Assembly (NCBI RefSeq): GCF_049116555.1
Contig: NZ_JAGDYT010000025.1
Span: forward strand, 186,001 to 250,000
From: Maricaulis maris_C
Lineage (GTDB): Bacteria; Pseudomonadota; Alphaproteobacteria; Caulobacterales; Maricaulaceae
Direction of reading: 5' to 3'
Length of the DNA stretch: 64,000 bases
Below the pieces are notes generated by a model that saw nothing but the letters and a program-made list of their open reading frames with translations, did not search any database and had not been told where the DNA came from. Shown piece after piece: positions 50,768 through 59,793 of the stretch (position 1 is the stretch's first letter; every line of letters starts with the position of its first letter). The position numbers and the translations under genes are program-made.

Positions 50768-51787
50768 TCAGTTGCCGATCAGCCCCTTGTTCAGCAGGCC
50801 TTCTGCGATCTGCACCGCATTGAGGGCCGCTCCCTTGCGCAAATTATCGGAGACGATCCACAGGGCCAGACCGTTGTCGACGGTCGGGTCCTCGCGAACG
50901 CGGGAAACGAAGGTGGCGAATTCGCCAACGCATTCGACCGGCGTCACGTAGCCCTCGTCCTCGCGCTTGTCGATCACCATCAGGCCCGGGCTCTCGCGCA
51001 GCAGGTCGCGCGCTTCGCCGGAGGACATCGGGGCGTCCAGTTCGAGATGTGCCGCGATGGAGTGGCCAACAAAGACCGGAACGCGGGCGCAGGTGGCGAA
51101 CAGCTTGATCCTCGTGTCCAGGATCTTTTTCGTCTCCACCATCATCTTCCACTCTTCCTTGGTGGACCCGTCTTCCATGAAGGTGTCGATATGGGGGATG
51201 ACATTGAAGGCGATCTGCTTGGTGAACGCCTGCGGGTCGACGCTATCATTGACGAAAATGCCTTTCGTCTGCGTCCATAACTCGTCCATGCCCGCCTGTC
51301 CGGCGCCGGATACTGATTGGTAGGTGGCGCAATTGACGCGCTTGATGCCGACCCGGTCATGGATCGGCTTCAGGGCCACGACGAGCTGGATGGTCGAGCA
51401 ATTCGGATTGGCGATGATGCGCTTTTTCGTCACGCCGTCCAGCGCGTCGAGATTGACCTCGGGCACGACCAGAGGGACATCCGGGTCCATGCGCCAGGCC
51501 GAGGAATTGTCGACCACGATGGCGCCAGCCTTGGCGATTTTCGGCGCCCATTCCCTGGACACATCACCGCCGGCCGACATCAGGACCAGATCGACGCTGG
51601 AGAAGTCGAAACTTTCGGCATTCTGGCAGCGGAGTGTTCTGTCGCCATAGGACAGCTCGACACCCATGGATTTTCGGCTGGCCAGGGCATGGATTTCATC
51701 TGCCGGGAAAAGACGCTCCGCGAGGATGGTGAGCATCTCCTTGCCCACGGCTCCGGTCGCTCCGAATACTGCTATCTTGACGCCCAT
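50768..51787 (-). CDS. asd: Aspartate-semialdehyde dehydrogenase
   Basis: Asd reduces aspartyl phosphate to aspartate semialdehyde, feeding lysine/DAP, threonine and methionine. The 339-residue protein has the NADP-binding GATGAVGKEMLTIL at the start, VDNSSAWRMDPDVPLVVPEVN, the catalytic Cys in ANPNCSTIQLVVAL, and SVSGAGQAGMDEL. Length is normal. It stands alone. The upstream 51788-52098 (311 bp) contains no gene I can support; it should hold the asd promoter. Confidence 0.97.
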   Translation of the reverse strand: MGVKIAVFGATGAVGKEMLTILAERLFPADEIHALASRKSMGVELSYGDRTLRCQNAESFDFSSVDLVLMSAGGDVSREWAPKIAKAGAIVVDNSSAWRMDPDVPLVVPEVNLDALDGVTKKRIIANPNCSTIQLVVALKPIHDRVGIKRVNCATYQSVSGAGQAGMDELWTQTKGIFVNDSVDPQAFTKQIAFNVIPHIDTFMEDGSTKEEWKMMVETKKILDTRIKLFATCARVPVFVGHSIAAHLELDAPMSSGEARDLLRESPGLMVIDKREDEGYVTPVECVGEFATFVSRVREDPTVDNGLALWIVSDNLRKGAALNAVQIAEGLLNKGLIGN

Positions 51788-52098
51788 TTGCGTGATGACC
51801 TTTCACTTGCCCAAGGGTTGATCCATGCCGATCGGGTGCACATAAACCCGCATCAGGGCACTGGCTAGGCTGATTTTGCGGTATGGCGCTGTTCTTCTGG
51901 CCCGGGCGGGCAAAAATTTCCAATGTTGCAGCGGATTCAGGCGCGGCGATGCCCCCGATCGGCAATGACACCCGGATTGCGTTTCGGCGAGGTCGTGGTC
52001 CGCCTGGCCTTGTTCGTGGTTGCCCTGCCGCCTGCCAGCAAGGGTCGACCCACACCCCGGATAGGATCCGATATTCAAACACTGACCTGGGTCGATGT
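51788..52098. other. 311-bp intergenic region without a supported gene
   Basis: Short open frames here lack ribosome sites or any family resemblance. No RNA gene, repeat or strong terminator is visible. It separates asd from a small membrane protein gene upstream of it on the same strand. Confidence 0.5.
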
Positions 52099-52410
52099 TC
52101 AGGGTTGGCGGGGCCGTTTCATCTGCAGCCAGATCCGCCAGGCAACCAGTCCACCGAGCGCGATGACAATCAGCTCCAGGGCATTGATGCCGAGGAAGAG
52201 TGGTGTGATCAGACGCTGTAGCAGGCCCCAAGGGCCGTCATAAATCGTCTCGCCCTGTCGCCAGAAACCGATATAGACAGCGGCAGCCACCACGATGGCC
52301 ACGCCGAAGAAGGCGAGCCGGATCATCGTCGCCGGATTGAAACTGCGACCGGCCCGCGACTGTTCTTCGCGATTGCGGCGCGTGCGCTCGAGAAAGCGGC
52401 GTCGACTCAT
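52099..52410 (-). CDS. Small membrane protein, uncharacterised, partner of paralogue B
   Basis: A 103-residue product with a very basic N-terminus (SRRRFLERTRRNREEQSR), a first hydrophobic helix (about 30-48) and a second (about 70-92), giving a two-span inner membrane protein. Its start overlaps the end of the four-cysteine paralogue B gene by 4 bp, so they are translated together. A small membrane gene also follows paralogue A elsewhere in the window. No family recognised. Confidence 0.7.
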   Translation of the reverse strand: MSRRRFLERTRRNREEQSRAGRSFNPATMIRLAFFGVAIVVAAAVYIGFWRQGETIYDGPWGLLQRLITPLFLGINALELIVIALGGLVAWRIWLQMKRPRQP

Positions 52411-52994
52411 CCCTCATCCTCCTGTGATTGGTCCGAGGGCGGGTGGATATCCCGAAGGACATCCAGCGCATCATCAATGTCGACATCCTGCACCGCGCAG
52501 GCCTGAACGGGCTCACTGAAATTGGCCATGGAGCCATTGCTCCAGCAAGCGTCATTCAGCGAGCAATAGCAGATTTCCAGCTCCAGTCCGCGCAGCGCGG
52601 ATTGCATGCGTTCGCCAGCATCATCGCCGCGCACTTCGAACACAACCAGATCCTCACCGACCGACAGAACCGAGCTCGGCACGGATGTTGTGGTCACGGA
52701 ATAATCTCCGACGAGCTCGGCAAATTGTGGCAATTCCATCGGATGACGGACGACCTCGCCCTCGTACAGGACCCGGAATTCATGGATGAGGGCCGGTCCA
52801 AGCCCCTTGTTGGACAGGGTCAGGCTCCCGGCTTCGGAATTGAGGGTGAAAGTGGTGTCGACATAGGGCCAGACCGAGGCGTCGAGTTGACGATCAGACG
52901 ATCGCAATTCCAGGAAGGCGAACAGCAACGCAAGGGCCGACATCGCGACAGCGCCGAAAGACAGGACGTATTGGTTGCGGTCATGCTCGGTCAT
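52407..52994 (-). CDS. Membrane-anchored protein with conserved four-Cys motif, paralogue B
   Basis: The 195-residue protein has one membrane helix (about 10-28) and a soluble domain. It contains SDRQLDASVWPYVD, NKGLGPALIHEF and, at residues 140-166, the EICYCS stretch with Cys142, 144, 150 and 166, exactly the spacing in the 37111-37731 protein. An acidic tail of about 25 residues (DIDDALDVL, DQSQEDEG) follows, which paralogue A lacks. I chose ATG 52994 with a GGGGAG site over 53045. Function unknown. Confidence 0.78.
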   Translation of the reverse strand: MTEHDRNQYVLSFGAVAMSALALLFAFLELRSSDRQLDASVWPYVDTTFTLNSEAGSLTLSNKGLGPALIHEFRVLYEGEVVRHPMELPQFAELVGDYSVTTTSVPSSVLSVGEDLVVFEVRGDDAGERMQSALRGLELEICYCSLNDACWSNGSMANFSEPVQACAVQDVDIDDALDVLRDIHPPSDQSQEDEG

Positions 52995-53213
52995 GGACAC
53001 GGTCTCCCCGGCCCCGATTATGCCGCTCCAATCGCGTTGCGCCACAGGAGTTTCATTTGCGTTGGGCGCGATTTCATGCGCATAAGTTTGGCAACGGGCG
53101 GCCGAACTGGCCGGACGGAAAACTGATCGCCTACCCGGTGCCTGCCTTCATGGCAGGGTCCCATCGGGCCCAGAGACTTCAGCCTTCCCCGACTTTCTAC
53201 GTCCGTATTACCG

Positions 53214-53245
53214 GTATCAGGACGCTGATACTGACTTTATTTTTT
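53214..53245 (+). promoter_or_regulatory. Hairpin with T-run in the leader of cspA
   Basis: GTATCAG-GACG-CTGATAC (53214-53231) is a perfect 7-bp stem, and a run of T's follows at 53240-53245. It lies about 40 bp before the cold-shock gene. It could be an attenuator or a cold-sensitive RNA structure. Confidence 0.4.
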
Positions 53246-53285
53246 GTCCGGACGCGGGGCATGCATACTGGGAAGGTTCCCTCTA

Positions 53286-53498
53286 ATGGCTACAGGTGTC
53301 GTTAAATTCTTCAACCAAAGCAAAGGCTTTGGCTTCATCACCCCGGACGAGGGCGGCAATGACGTCTTCGTGCACATCTCGGCTGTCCAGGCTTCTGGTC
53401 TGCCGGGTCTGGAAGATGGCCAGAAAGTCTCCTTCGAAACCGAGCCGGATCGTCGCGGCAAGGGTCCGAAGGCGGTTGACCTGCAGCTGGCCGACTAA
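53286..53498 (+). CDS. cspA: Cold-shock domain protein, CspA family
   Basis: A 70-residue nucleic-acid-binding OB-fold protein with RNP1 KGFGFI and RNP2 VFVHIS, and the start ATGVVKFFNQSKGFGF. It acts as an RNA chaperone in the cytoplasm. I chose ATG 53286, at which the family begins; the frame extends to 53244. It stands alone with a structured leader and a good terminator. Confidence 0.96.
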   Translation: MATGVVKFFNQSKGFGFITPDEGGNDVFVHISAVQASGLPGLEDGQKVSFETEPDRRGKGPKAVDLQLAD

Positions 53499-53527
53499 GG
53501 CAGTTCAGGGATCGCAAGATCTACGGG

Positions 53528-53565
53528 AAACGGCGTGGAGCTCAAGCTCCGCGCCGTTTTTCTTT
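53528..53565 (+). terminator. Rho-independent terminator of cspA
   Basis: AAACGGCGTGGAGC (53528-53541) and GCTCCGCGCCGTTT (53546-53559) form a 14-bp stem with one T-G pair around TCAA, followed by T-rich bases. It lies 30 bp after the stop. Confidence 0.88.
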
Positions 53566-53577
53566 GTCCGGTCGGGA

Positions 53578-54573
53578 TCAGCCGTCGCTCATGGTGTCTC
53601 GAACCTGCACCGCCGTTGCGGGAAAGTCCGTGAAGACGCCATCCACGCCGAGGGCATAGATACGCTGCAGCTCGGCCTCGATATCCAGGTCCTCGGAAAC
53701 CGGGACATCGTCACGGAAAGTCCATGGGTGGACGGCCAGGCCCAGCGCGTGGGCGCGCCTCACGAAACCGGTATCACCTCCGTCCGCAGAGATCAGCAGG
53801 GCCTTGGAGGGCCCGACTCCGTCGGCGAAGGTCGCGGCATCTTCCAGTGAGACCGTCGGGGTGAGCGGGTCGGCTTCCGGGTCCAGCTCGATCATCGGGA
53901 AAACCAGCATCAGGAGACGGGTTTCGACCTCACTGTCGAGGCGGGCGAGAAAGTCCGGCTCGAAACACTGGATCGCCGTTGGCGCGTCGACCGTATCCAG
54001 CCCGCGGGCGCGCAGGATTTCGACCAGAACCGGCAAGGGGTCGAGGCCGATGGCAGTGAAATGGCCCGGCGCCTTCACCTCGGGTTCGGTGCGAACATTG
54101 TGCTCGGCTGCGAGGTCCAGAACCTCCTCGAAAGTCGGGATCAGGAATTGATCGTTGAAGCTGGCATCTCGCTGCGGCCAGGGCTGTCGGGCGCGCAAGG
54201 TGCGGATTTCGGCCAGGGTGAAGTCCTCGACCCACCAATCCTCGCGATCGCCCTGGATGCGTCGCCGGTCTGCGTATTCGGGAAGGTCGGCGATATTGGT
54301 TGTCGTGGAGAGATAGTGATCATGGCGCACGATCAGAACGCCGTCGGCGGTCATGACGAGATCCGGCTCGATCACATCGGCGCCTTGGGAGATCGCGAGT
54401 CTGAAGGCTTCCAGCGTGTGTTCCGGCCGGTCACCCGATGCGCCGCGATGAGCGATGACCAGGGGCGGCTGGCCGTCGAGCGTGGTCCAGACATGCGGCT
54501 GTGGGCCCTCCGCAGTGGGCATACAGGCCGCGAGCCCGACAAGTATCCCAATTCCCAGAAAGATTTGTCGCAT
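53578..54573 (-). CDS. Glycerophosphodiester phosphodiesterase lipoprotein
   Basis: The 331-residue protein has a lipoprotein signal with lipobox LAAC and the GDPD motifs AHRGASGDRPEHTLEAF and EPDLVMTADGVLIVRHD, with the metal-binding Glu/Asp/His set, and a late EPEVKAP. It hydrolyses glycerophosphodiesters to glycerol 3-phosphate and alcohol in the periplasm. A GGGAGGGGG site precedes ATG 54573; the upstream frame to 54828 is low-quality. It converges with cspA. Confidence 0.9.
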   Translation of the reverse strand: MRQIFLGIGILVGLAACMPTAEGPQPHVWTTLDGQPPLVIAHRGASGDRPEHTLEAFRLAISQGADVIEPDLVMTADGVLIVRHDHYLSTTTNIADLPEYADRRRIQGDREDWWVEDFTLAEIRTLRARQPWPQRDASFNDQFLIPTFEEVLDLAAEHNVRTEPEVKAPGHFTAIGLDPLPVLVEILRARGLDTVDAPTAIQCFEPDFLARLDSEVETRLLMLVFPMIELDPEADPLTPTVSLEDAATFADGVGPSKALLISADGGDTGFVRRAHALGLAVHPWTFRDDVPVSEDLDIEAELQRIYALGVDGVFTDFPATAVQVRDTMSDG

Positions 54574-54635
54574 CGCCCCCTCCCGCTTTGCTGATTTGCA
54601 CTCTAGCCTGAGCCGGTATCGCACGGGAGTGACAA

Positions 54636-55166
54636 ATGCGCGACAAGAGCCGGTTTGACGAGCTTGCCGATGCGGCGGAGCGCTATGGCGCGTGCTCGCT
54701 GGACAATTATGCGGTGATCCGTTCGGTGGCCGAGAATGTCTCGACCGGATTTTGCCGTTTTCTCGGGTCGGGTGACAAGGTGTGCGTCCACCTGGTCCCG
54801 CCGGAGGGTGCGTGGTCACCGCAACCACACCGGTCCGGCGCTTTTTCGGTATCGGGCAAGGGATTTTTGCCGCTGGGCGTCATCAGTTTCGGACTGGCAG
54901 TGAAAGTCTCGCGTACGGGTGACTGGACGCGTCTCGTCCTGGCCTGTGCGAAGAAGGGTCATCATGTCGAGATCGCGATCGCCAATGGTCCGGTTTTCGA
55001 TCTGGAGCTGCCGCTTGACGAGTCGGCCCTGACGATCGTGTTCGAGCGCTTGCAGGCGCATCTGATTGCCTGGTTCAATGACCAGGCCGATCTCTACGAG
55101 AACGGCGATTATGGCGGTCGAACGATCGGGTTCGATCTGGTTCACTCCGACGAGGGATCGCTCTAG
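54636..55166 (+). CDS. Uncharacterised 176-residue protein
   Basis: The product has no signal or membrane helix and mixes an N-terminal helical part (RFDELADAAERYGACS, then YAVIRSVAENVSTGF) with a beta-rich rest containing VCVHLVPPEGAW and VEIAIANGPVFDLELPLD. I do not recognise the family. It is divergent from the glycerophosphodiesterase gene and its end overlaps the next leftward gene by 4 bp. Confidence 0.6.
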   Translation: MRDKSRFDELADAAERYGACSLDNYAVIRSVAENVSTGFCRFLGSGDKVCVHLVPPEGAWSPQPHRSGAFSVSGKGFLPLGVISFGLAVKVSRTGDWTRLVLACAKKGHHVEIAIANGPVFDLELPLDESALTIVFERLQAHLIAWFNDQADLYENGDYGGRTIGFDLVHSDEGSL

Positions 55167-55420
55167 GCGAAGGCCTGACCGATCAGGGCCGCGATATCCA
55201 GCGCCGGATTGCCAAACAGGCCGGATCCGAAAACGCCTGCGCCGCCGACCAGGCCCAGAAGGGCGCTGGACGCCAGCCGGCGACGCAGCATGAAGGCCCC
55301 GGTCCAGCGGGCGATGGCAAAGGCATTGCCGGCGCCGACCAGGGCGACGGGGCCGCCGATCAGCATGGCGGCGATGAAGGATGTCACGGCCAGTTGGGCC
55401 TCTTGCGGCAGGGTGTCCAT
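55163..55420 (-). CDS. Small membrane protein, uncharacterised
   Basis: An 85-residue product with two hydrophobic segments (about 10-35, 50-75), rich in Gly and Ala (GLVGGAGVFGSGLFG). An excellent GGGGAGG ribosome site at 5 bases before ATG 55420 is the main support. No family recognised. It is divergent from the antiporter gene, 65 bp away. Confidence 0.65.
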   Translation of the reverse strand: MDTLPQEAQLAVTSFIAAMLIGGPVALVGAGNAFAIARWTGAFMLRRRLASSALLGLVGGAGVFGSGLFGNPALDIAALIGQAFA

Positions 55421-55485
55421 TTTTGCCTCCCCAGGTCTGTCGCCTCCGGGCGACGAATGGAACGAAACGCGCTAACAGGATCGCC

Positions 55486-57360
55486 ATGATAGAGACCGGA
55501 CCTGACCTCACCCTGACCATCGCGCTCATCGCCGGTTCAGGTGTTGCCGCCCAATGGCTGGCCTGGCGCCTGCGCTGGCCCTCCATCGTCCTGATGATGG
55601 GGGCAGGCCTTATCCTGGGGCCGATCTGGGCCTTCGCCGCCGGCGAGCCCCTGGTCCATCCCAGCGCCGTCTTCGGCGATTATCTGCGCCCCATGATTGC
55701 CCTGGCCGTGGCCGTCATTCTCTTTGAGGGCGGCATCACGCTGAACTTTCGCGAGCTGCGCGATGCCTCCGGACCGGTGCGGCGCATGGTCTTTCTCGGC
55801 TATCCGCTCGGATGGGCCGGCGCGGTCCTCGCCTTGCATTATGTGGCTGGTCTCGCCTGGGACATTTCCGCCATGATCGGGGCCCTTTTAACCACAACCG
55901 GTCCGACCGTTGTCCTGCCGCTCCTGCGCCAGGCCAAATTGCCCGGCCGGATCGCGTCGGTGCTGAAATGGGAAGGCATCGTCAATGATCCGATCGGTGC
56001 GTTGTCGGCCGTCTTTGTCTTTGAAGCCATCCGCCAGACCGCACTGGGCCAGGACTGGATCCAGGCCGGCATGGCGCTTGGGCTGGGGGCGCTGATCGGC
56101 GCGGCGCTCGGCTTCGCCTTCGGGACTGGACTTTCGCGCGCTTTCCGGCGCGGCTGGGTCCCGGAGCCCATGAAAGCGCCGCTCATTCTCGCGGCTGTCC
56201 TGGTCTGCTTCTCTGTCGCCGACGCGCTGGCCAGTGAAACCGGGCTTGTTGCCGTGACCCTGTTTGGCCTCGTGGTAGCGAATTCGCGGCTGGCCTCGAT
56301 CGAGGAAATGCGCCGTTTCAAGGAAGGTATTGCCTCCATCCTTGTCGCCAGTGTTTTCGTTGTGCTGGCGGCCGATCTCGCCCCGGGCGATCTGCTGGCG
56401 CTCAATGGCTGGCATCTGGCCTTTGTCGGCGTCTTTATCCTGGTGGCCCGGCCGATCTCGGTCGTGCTCGCGACCTGGGGGTCTGGCCTCAATCTCAAAG
56501 AGACGGCCTTTATCGGCATTATTGGCCCGCGCGGTGTCGTTGCGGCGGCGGCGGCGGGCCATCTTGCCGCCAGCCTTGTCGAGGTCGGGCGCGAGGATGC
56601 GGCCATTCTCGCCCCGCTGGTCTTCGTGACCATCTTCATCAGTGTCTTCGGGTGCGGGTTTGCGGTTTCACCGCTGGCCAAGCTGCTGGGCCTGTCCCAG
56701 TCGGGTCCCGAGCGTCTTCTTCTCGTCGGCGCGAACCCGTGGAGTCTCGGCCTCGCGGATGCGCTGAAGAAGGCCGAGGTGCCGGTCACGATCGCTGATA
56801 CCAGCTGGCGGCGGCTGCGGGCCGCGCGTCTGGCCGGGCACGATGTCCATTATGGCGAAGTCCTGTCGGAGGTCGCTGATCACCGGCTGGAACCTGCCCG
56901 TTTCTCGGCCCTGCTCGCCGTCTCCCCCAATGATGCCTACAACGCGCTGGTCTGTATTGAATACGGGCCGGACATGGGCCGTAGCCGGGTGTTTCAGCTG
57001 TCCGGCTTTGACGGGCCTGTGGACGCGGAGAAGGTCGAGGATGATCCGCGGGCAATTGCCTTCACGGCGCGTGGTCGCACGCTTATCCGGCGCGGGCGCG
57101 GCTATGACAGCCTGGCCCGGGACTGGTGGCAGGGCTGGCGGTTTCGCAACACCAAATTGTCTGAAACCTATCCGCTCGAGTCCTATCTCGAAGACGCAGG
57201 TGAAAGTCCGGACCTGGTCCTGGCGCGCATGCCCAATGGCAGTTTCCATCTGCTGGGCTCGGGCCGCGAGGCACCTAGCCAGCCGGGAACGATTCTGATC
57301 CGTTTTGGACCGCCAGAGGCGGACGCACCGGACAATACGCCTGACGATCAGTCGTCGTAG
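55486..57360 (+). CDS. Cation:proton antiporter with C-terminal TrkA-N-like domain
   Basis: The 624-residue protein is a CPA1-type Na+(K+)/H+ antiporter: about 12 helices over 1-400 with GGITLNFRELRDASG, the exchange region TTTGPTVVLPLLRQAK and VKWEGIVNDPIGALSAV-like KWEGIVNDPIGA. From about 405 it has a Rossmann TrkA-N-like segment (LLLVGANPWSLGLADAL, then ADTSWRRLRAARLAGHDV) likely to sense NAD(H) or nucleotides. I chose ATG 55486, preceded by AGGA. Its end overlaps the converging lipoprotein gene by 13 bp. Confidence 0.92.
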   Translation: MIETGPDLTLTIALIAGSGVAAQWLAWRLRWPSIVLMMGAGLILGPIWAFAAGEPLVHPSAVFGDYLRPMIALAVAVILFEGGITLNFRELRDASGPVRRMVFLGYPLGWAGAVLALHYVAGLAWDISAMIGALLTTTGPTVVLPLLRQAKLPGRIASVLKWEGIVNDPIGALSAVFVFEAIRQTALGQDWIQAGMALGLGALIGAALGFAFGTGLSRAFRRGWVPEPMKAPLILAAVLVCFSVADALASETGLVAVTLFGLVVANSRLASIEEMRRFKEGIASILVASVFVVLAADLAPGDLLALNGWHLAFVGVFILVARPISVVLATWGSGLNLKETAFIGIIGPRGVVAAAAAGHLAASLVEVGREDAAILAPLVFVTIFISVFGCGFAVSPLAKLLGLSQSGPERLLLVGANPWSLGLADALKKAEVPVTIADTSWRRLRAARLAGHDVHYGEVLSEVADHRLEPARFSALLAVSPNDAYNALVCIEYGPDMGRSRVFQLSGFDGPVDAEKVEDDPRAIAFTARGRTLIRRGRGYDSLARDWWQGWRFRNTKLSETYPLESYLEDAGESPDLVLARMPNGSFHLLGSGREAPSQPGTILIRFGPPEADAPDNTPDDQSS

Positions 57361-57527
57361 GGCTGTGACCCGCCCGGCGGGGCACCGCCGCAATAGGGCC
57401 AGTTGTCGGCATTGGGGTCGCCGTGCGGGCAGACCGCATCCGTGCCTTCATAGATAGCAATACAGCCGGACAGGCTGGCTGCGCCCAGAAGCACGGCGAG
57501 GACAAGAAGTGAACGCTTGACTGACAT
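57348..57527 (-). CDS. Small lipoprotein, uncharacterised
   Basis: A 59-residue product with a lipoprotein signal (SVKRSLLVLAVLLGAASLSGC, with Cys at position 22) and a short Cys/Pro/Gly tail (VCPHGDPNADNWPYCGG). The longer frame from 57578 buries the signal. Function unknown. It overlaps the antiporter end by 13 bp. Confidence 0.65.
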   Translation of the reverse strand: MSVKRSLLVLAVLLGAASLSGCIAIYEGTDAVCPHGDPNADNWPYCGGAPPGGSQPYDD

Positions 57528-57658
57528 GATGAGGCCCCTCTTCGGCCATATCGTGCCGTCAGGCTTGGTCCAGTGCAAGCTTTTAGGGGCGTGCCTTCAT
57601 GGGGAATTAACCCTGCCGCGCGCAGATAAAACTCCCGGTTTTGCGACAAGGATCGAGC

Positions 57659-59686
57659 ATGGCCCGCCGGCCCAGGAAATCTCAGGCGGCGCAGCGCGCC
57701 CGCTCGGCAGCGCCGTCGCGCGGTCAAAGGCGTTCGCGCCGGCGAAAGCGTACGACCGGCAGGGGCTTTCCCTGGTTCCGCATGGCGGCCTGCCTTGTCA
57801 TCATCGCCTCACTTTTCATCGGCGGCTTGCTGGTCTCGATTGCGCGCGACCTGCCGGACACAAGTGGCCTCGAAGCGGTCGAACGCACGGCCACAATCAC
57901 ATTTCTTGACCAGGATGGCGCCCTGATCGCACGACGCGGCTCGGCTCACGGGCATGAAGTGACGATCGACGAGCTGCCGCCCTATCTCGTCGATGCCGTC
58001 CTCGCGGTAGAGGATCGTCGCTTCTACAGCCATCCCGGGATTGATGTGATCGGCCTTGGCCGCGCCATGGTCGCCAATCTGCGTGCCGGTCGTGTGGTTC
58101 AAGGCGGATCGACGCTGACCCAGCAATTGGCCAAGAACCTGTTCCTGTCACCTGAGCGGACTCTCCGCCGGAAGGTCCAGGAAATGATGCTGGCCTTCTG
58201 GCTGGAAAGCCGTTTCAGCAAGGACGAGATTCTCGAGCTCTATCTGAACCGCGTCTATTTCGGCGGTGGCGCCTATGGCGTCGAGGCGGCATCCCTGCGC
58301 TATTTCTCTCGTCCGGCCAGCGAACTGGGTCTGGGAGAAGCGGCCCTGCTTGCCGGCTTGCTCAAGGCGCCCTCCCGCTACAGTCCGGTCAATGACGCCC
58401 AGCGCGCTGCGGCTCGGGCGACCGTCGTGCTTGATCTGATGGCCCAGACCGGCCGGATTACCGACGCCGAACGGATTGACGCCGCCTCGACTCCGATCCG
58501 TGTATCACGCGGCGCCTCGAGCCAGGGCGCCCAGTATTTCGTCGACTGGGCCGCGGAACAGGTGCGCGGCATTGCCGGCCTCGACCATGGGGACCTGGTC
58601 GTGCACACCACGCTGGATGTTGATGCCCAACGCGCGGCCGAGCGGGCGCTCAGCAGTATACTGGACGATGAAGACCTGGCTGCCGGTGCCGGCGAGGGCG
58701 CATTGGTCTCCCTGGCGCATGATGGCGCCGTGCGCGCGATGGTTGGCGGGCGATCCTATGCCCGGTCGCAATTCAATCGCGCCGTCCTGGCCCAACGTCA
58801 GCCGGGCTCCGCCTTCAAGCCCTTTGTCTACGCTTCGGCTTTCGAAGCGGGGCTGACACCGGAAGACCGGCGCAATGACGCCCCCGTGCGGATCGGGGAC
58901 TGGGCACCGCAGAACTATAATGACGAATATCGGGGTGAGATGAGCCTGCGCGAGGGGTTCATACGCTCCTCCAATTCCATCGCCGTCCAGATTGCCGAGG
59001 AGACCGGCCGAGGTCATGTTGCCCGTCTGGCGCGTCGGCTGGGCATTGAGAGCCCGATGCGGGTCGATCGCTCGCTGGCGCTCGGCGTGTTCGAGGTGAC
59101 GCCGCTGGAACTCGCCTCCTCCTATGCGCCATTCGCCAATGGCGGTCTGCGGGCCTCGGCCTATGGCATTGACCGGATTGAAAGCGCCGACGGTGAGCTC
59201 GTCTACGCCGCTGCGCCCGCCGGTGGTGAGCTGGTGCTGGATGCGCGCACGGGTCAGCGCATGCGCGATCTCTTTCTGACCAATGTCCGTCAGGGCACAG
59301 GTCGGCGCGCTGCAGTGTCCGGACTGACGATTGGCGGTAAAACCGGGACCACCAATGATTTCAGGGACGCGTGGTTTGCCGGATTCAACAGCGAGTTGGT
59401 GACGGTCGTCTGGACCGGCAATGACGATAATTCGCCCACTGACCGGGCCACGGGCGGCGGTCCGCCGGCGCGGATATTCCAGGCCTATCTGCAGAACGCT
59501 CCGCGTCACGGCCTCGGCGCGGCGCCGATTGCCGCTCCTGATGCGCTCGCCGACATACTCGCGGCAAGCCTGGACCCATCACCCGAAGCCACGCCCGCTA
59601 CACCCGCGGCGCGTGCGGAAGATGACACGGACAGTGGTGAAGACCCCATCGGCGCTTTCCTCGCCGGCTTGGGGGGACGCGACTGA
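57659..59686 (+). CDS. Penicillin-binding protein 1A (bifunctional transglycosylase/transpeptidase)
   Basis: The 675-residue protein polymerises and cross-links peptidoglycan. After a basic cytoplasmic tail and one membrane helix (about 43-64) comes the GT51 domain with catalytic Glu in AVEDRRFYSHPG, GGSTLTQQLAKN, and KVQEMMLAFWLE; the transpeptidase domain carries S-x-x-K in GSAFKPFVY, RSSNSIAVQ, and KTGTTNDFRDAWF. An AAGGA site precedes ATG 57659. The C-terminal 40 residues are a Pro/Ala/Asp-rich tail. It stands alone. Confidence 0.95.
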   Translation: MARRPRKSQAAQRARSAAPSRGQRRSRRRKRTTGRGFPWFRMAACLVIIASLFIGGLLVSIARDLPDTSGLEAVERTATITFLDQDGALIARRGSAHGHEVTIDELPPYLVDAVLAVEDRRFYSHPGIDVIGLGRAMVANLRAGRVVQGGSTLTQQLAKNLFLSPERTLRRKVQEMMLAFWLESRFSKDEILELYLNRVYFGGGAYGVEAASLRYFSRPASELGLGEAALLAGLLKAPSRYSPVNDAQRAAARATVVLDLMAQTGRITDAERIDAASTPIRVSRGASSQGAQYFVDWAAEQVRGIAGLDHGDLVVHTTLDVDAQRAAERALSSILDDEDLAAGAGEGALVSLAHDGAVRAMVGGRSYARSQFNRAVLAQRQPGSAFKPFVYASAFEAGLTPEDRRNDAPVRIGDWAPQNYNDEYRGEMSLREGFIRSSNSIAVQIAEETGRGHVARLARRLGIESPMRVDRSLALGVFEVTPLELASSYAPFANGGLRASAYGIDRIESADGELVYAAAPAGGELVLDARTGQRMRDLFLTNVRQGTGRRAAVSGLTIGGKTGTTNDFRDAWFAGFNSELVTVVWTGNDDNSPTDRATGGGPPARIFQAYLQNAPRHGLGAAPIAAPDALADILAASLDPSPEATPATPAARAEDDTDSGEDPIGAFLAGLGGRD

Positions 59687-59793
59687 CCCAAAATCCCCCC
59701 AAAGAGCCACACTGTTTCAAGGACGTGTGGTCGCCGTGGTGTTAAACTCCCGTTCGAGGGACCTAGAAACACCGATCCAATAAGGGGGTCATT

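Noticed and set aside
55839..56789. 316-residue open frame opposite the antiporter
   Set aside because: Antisense shadow with Ala/Thr/Arg bias and no family match.
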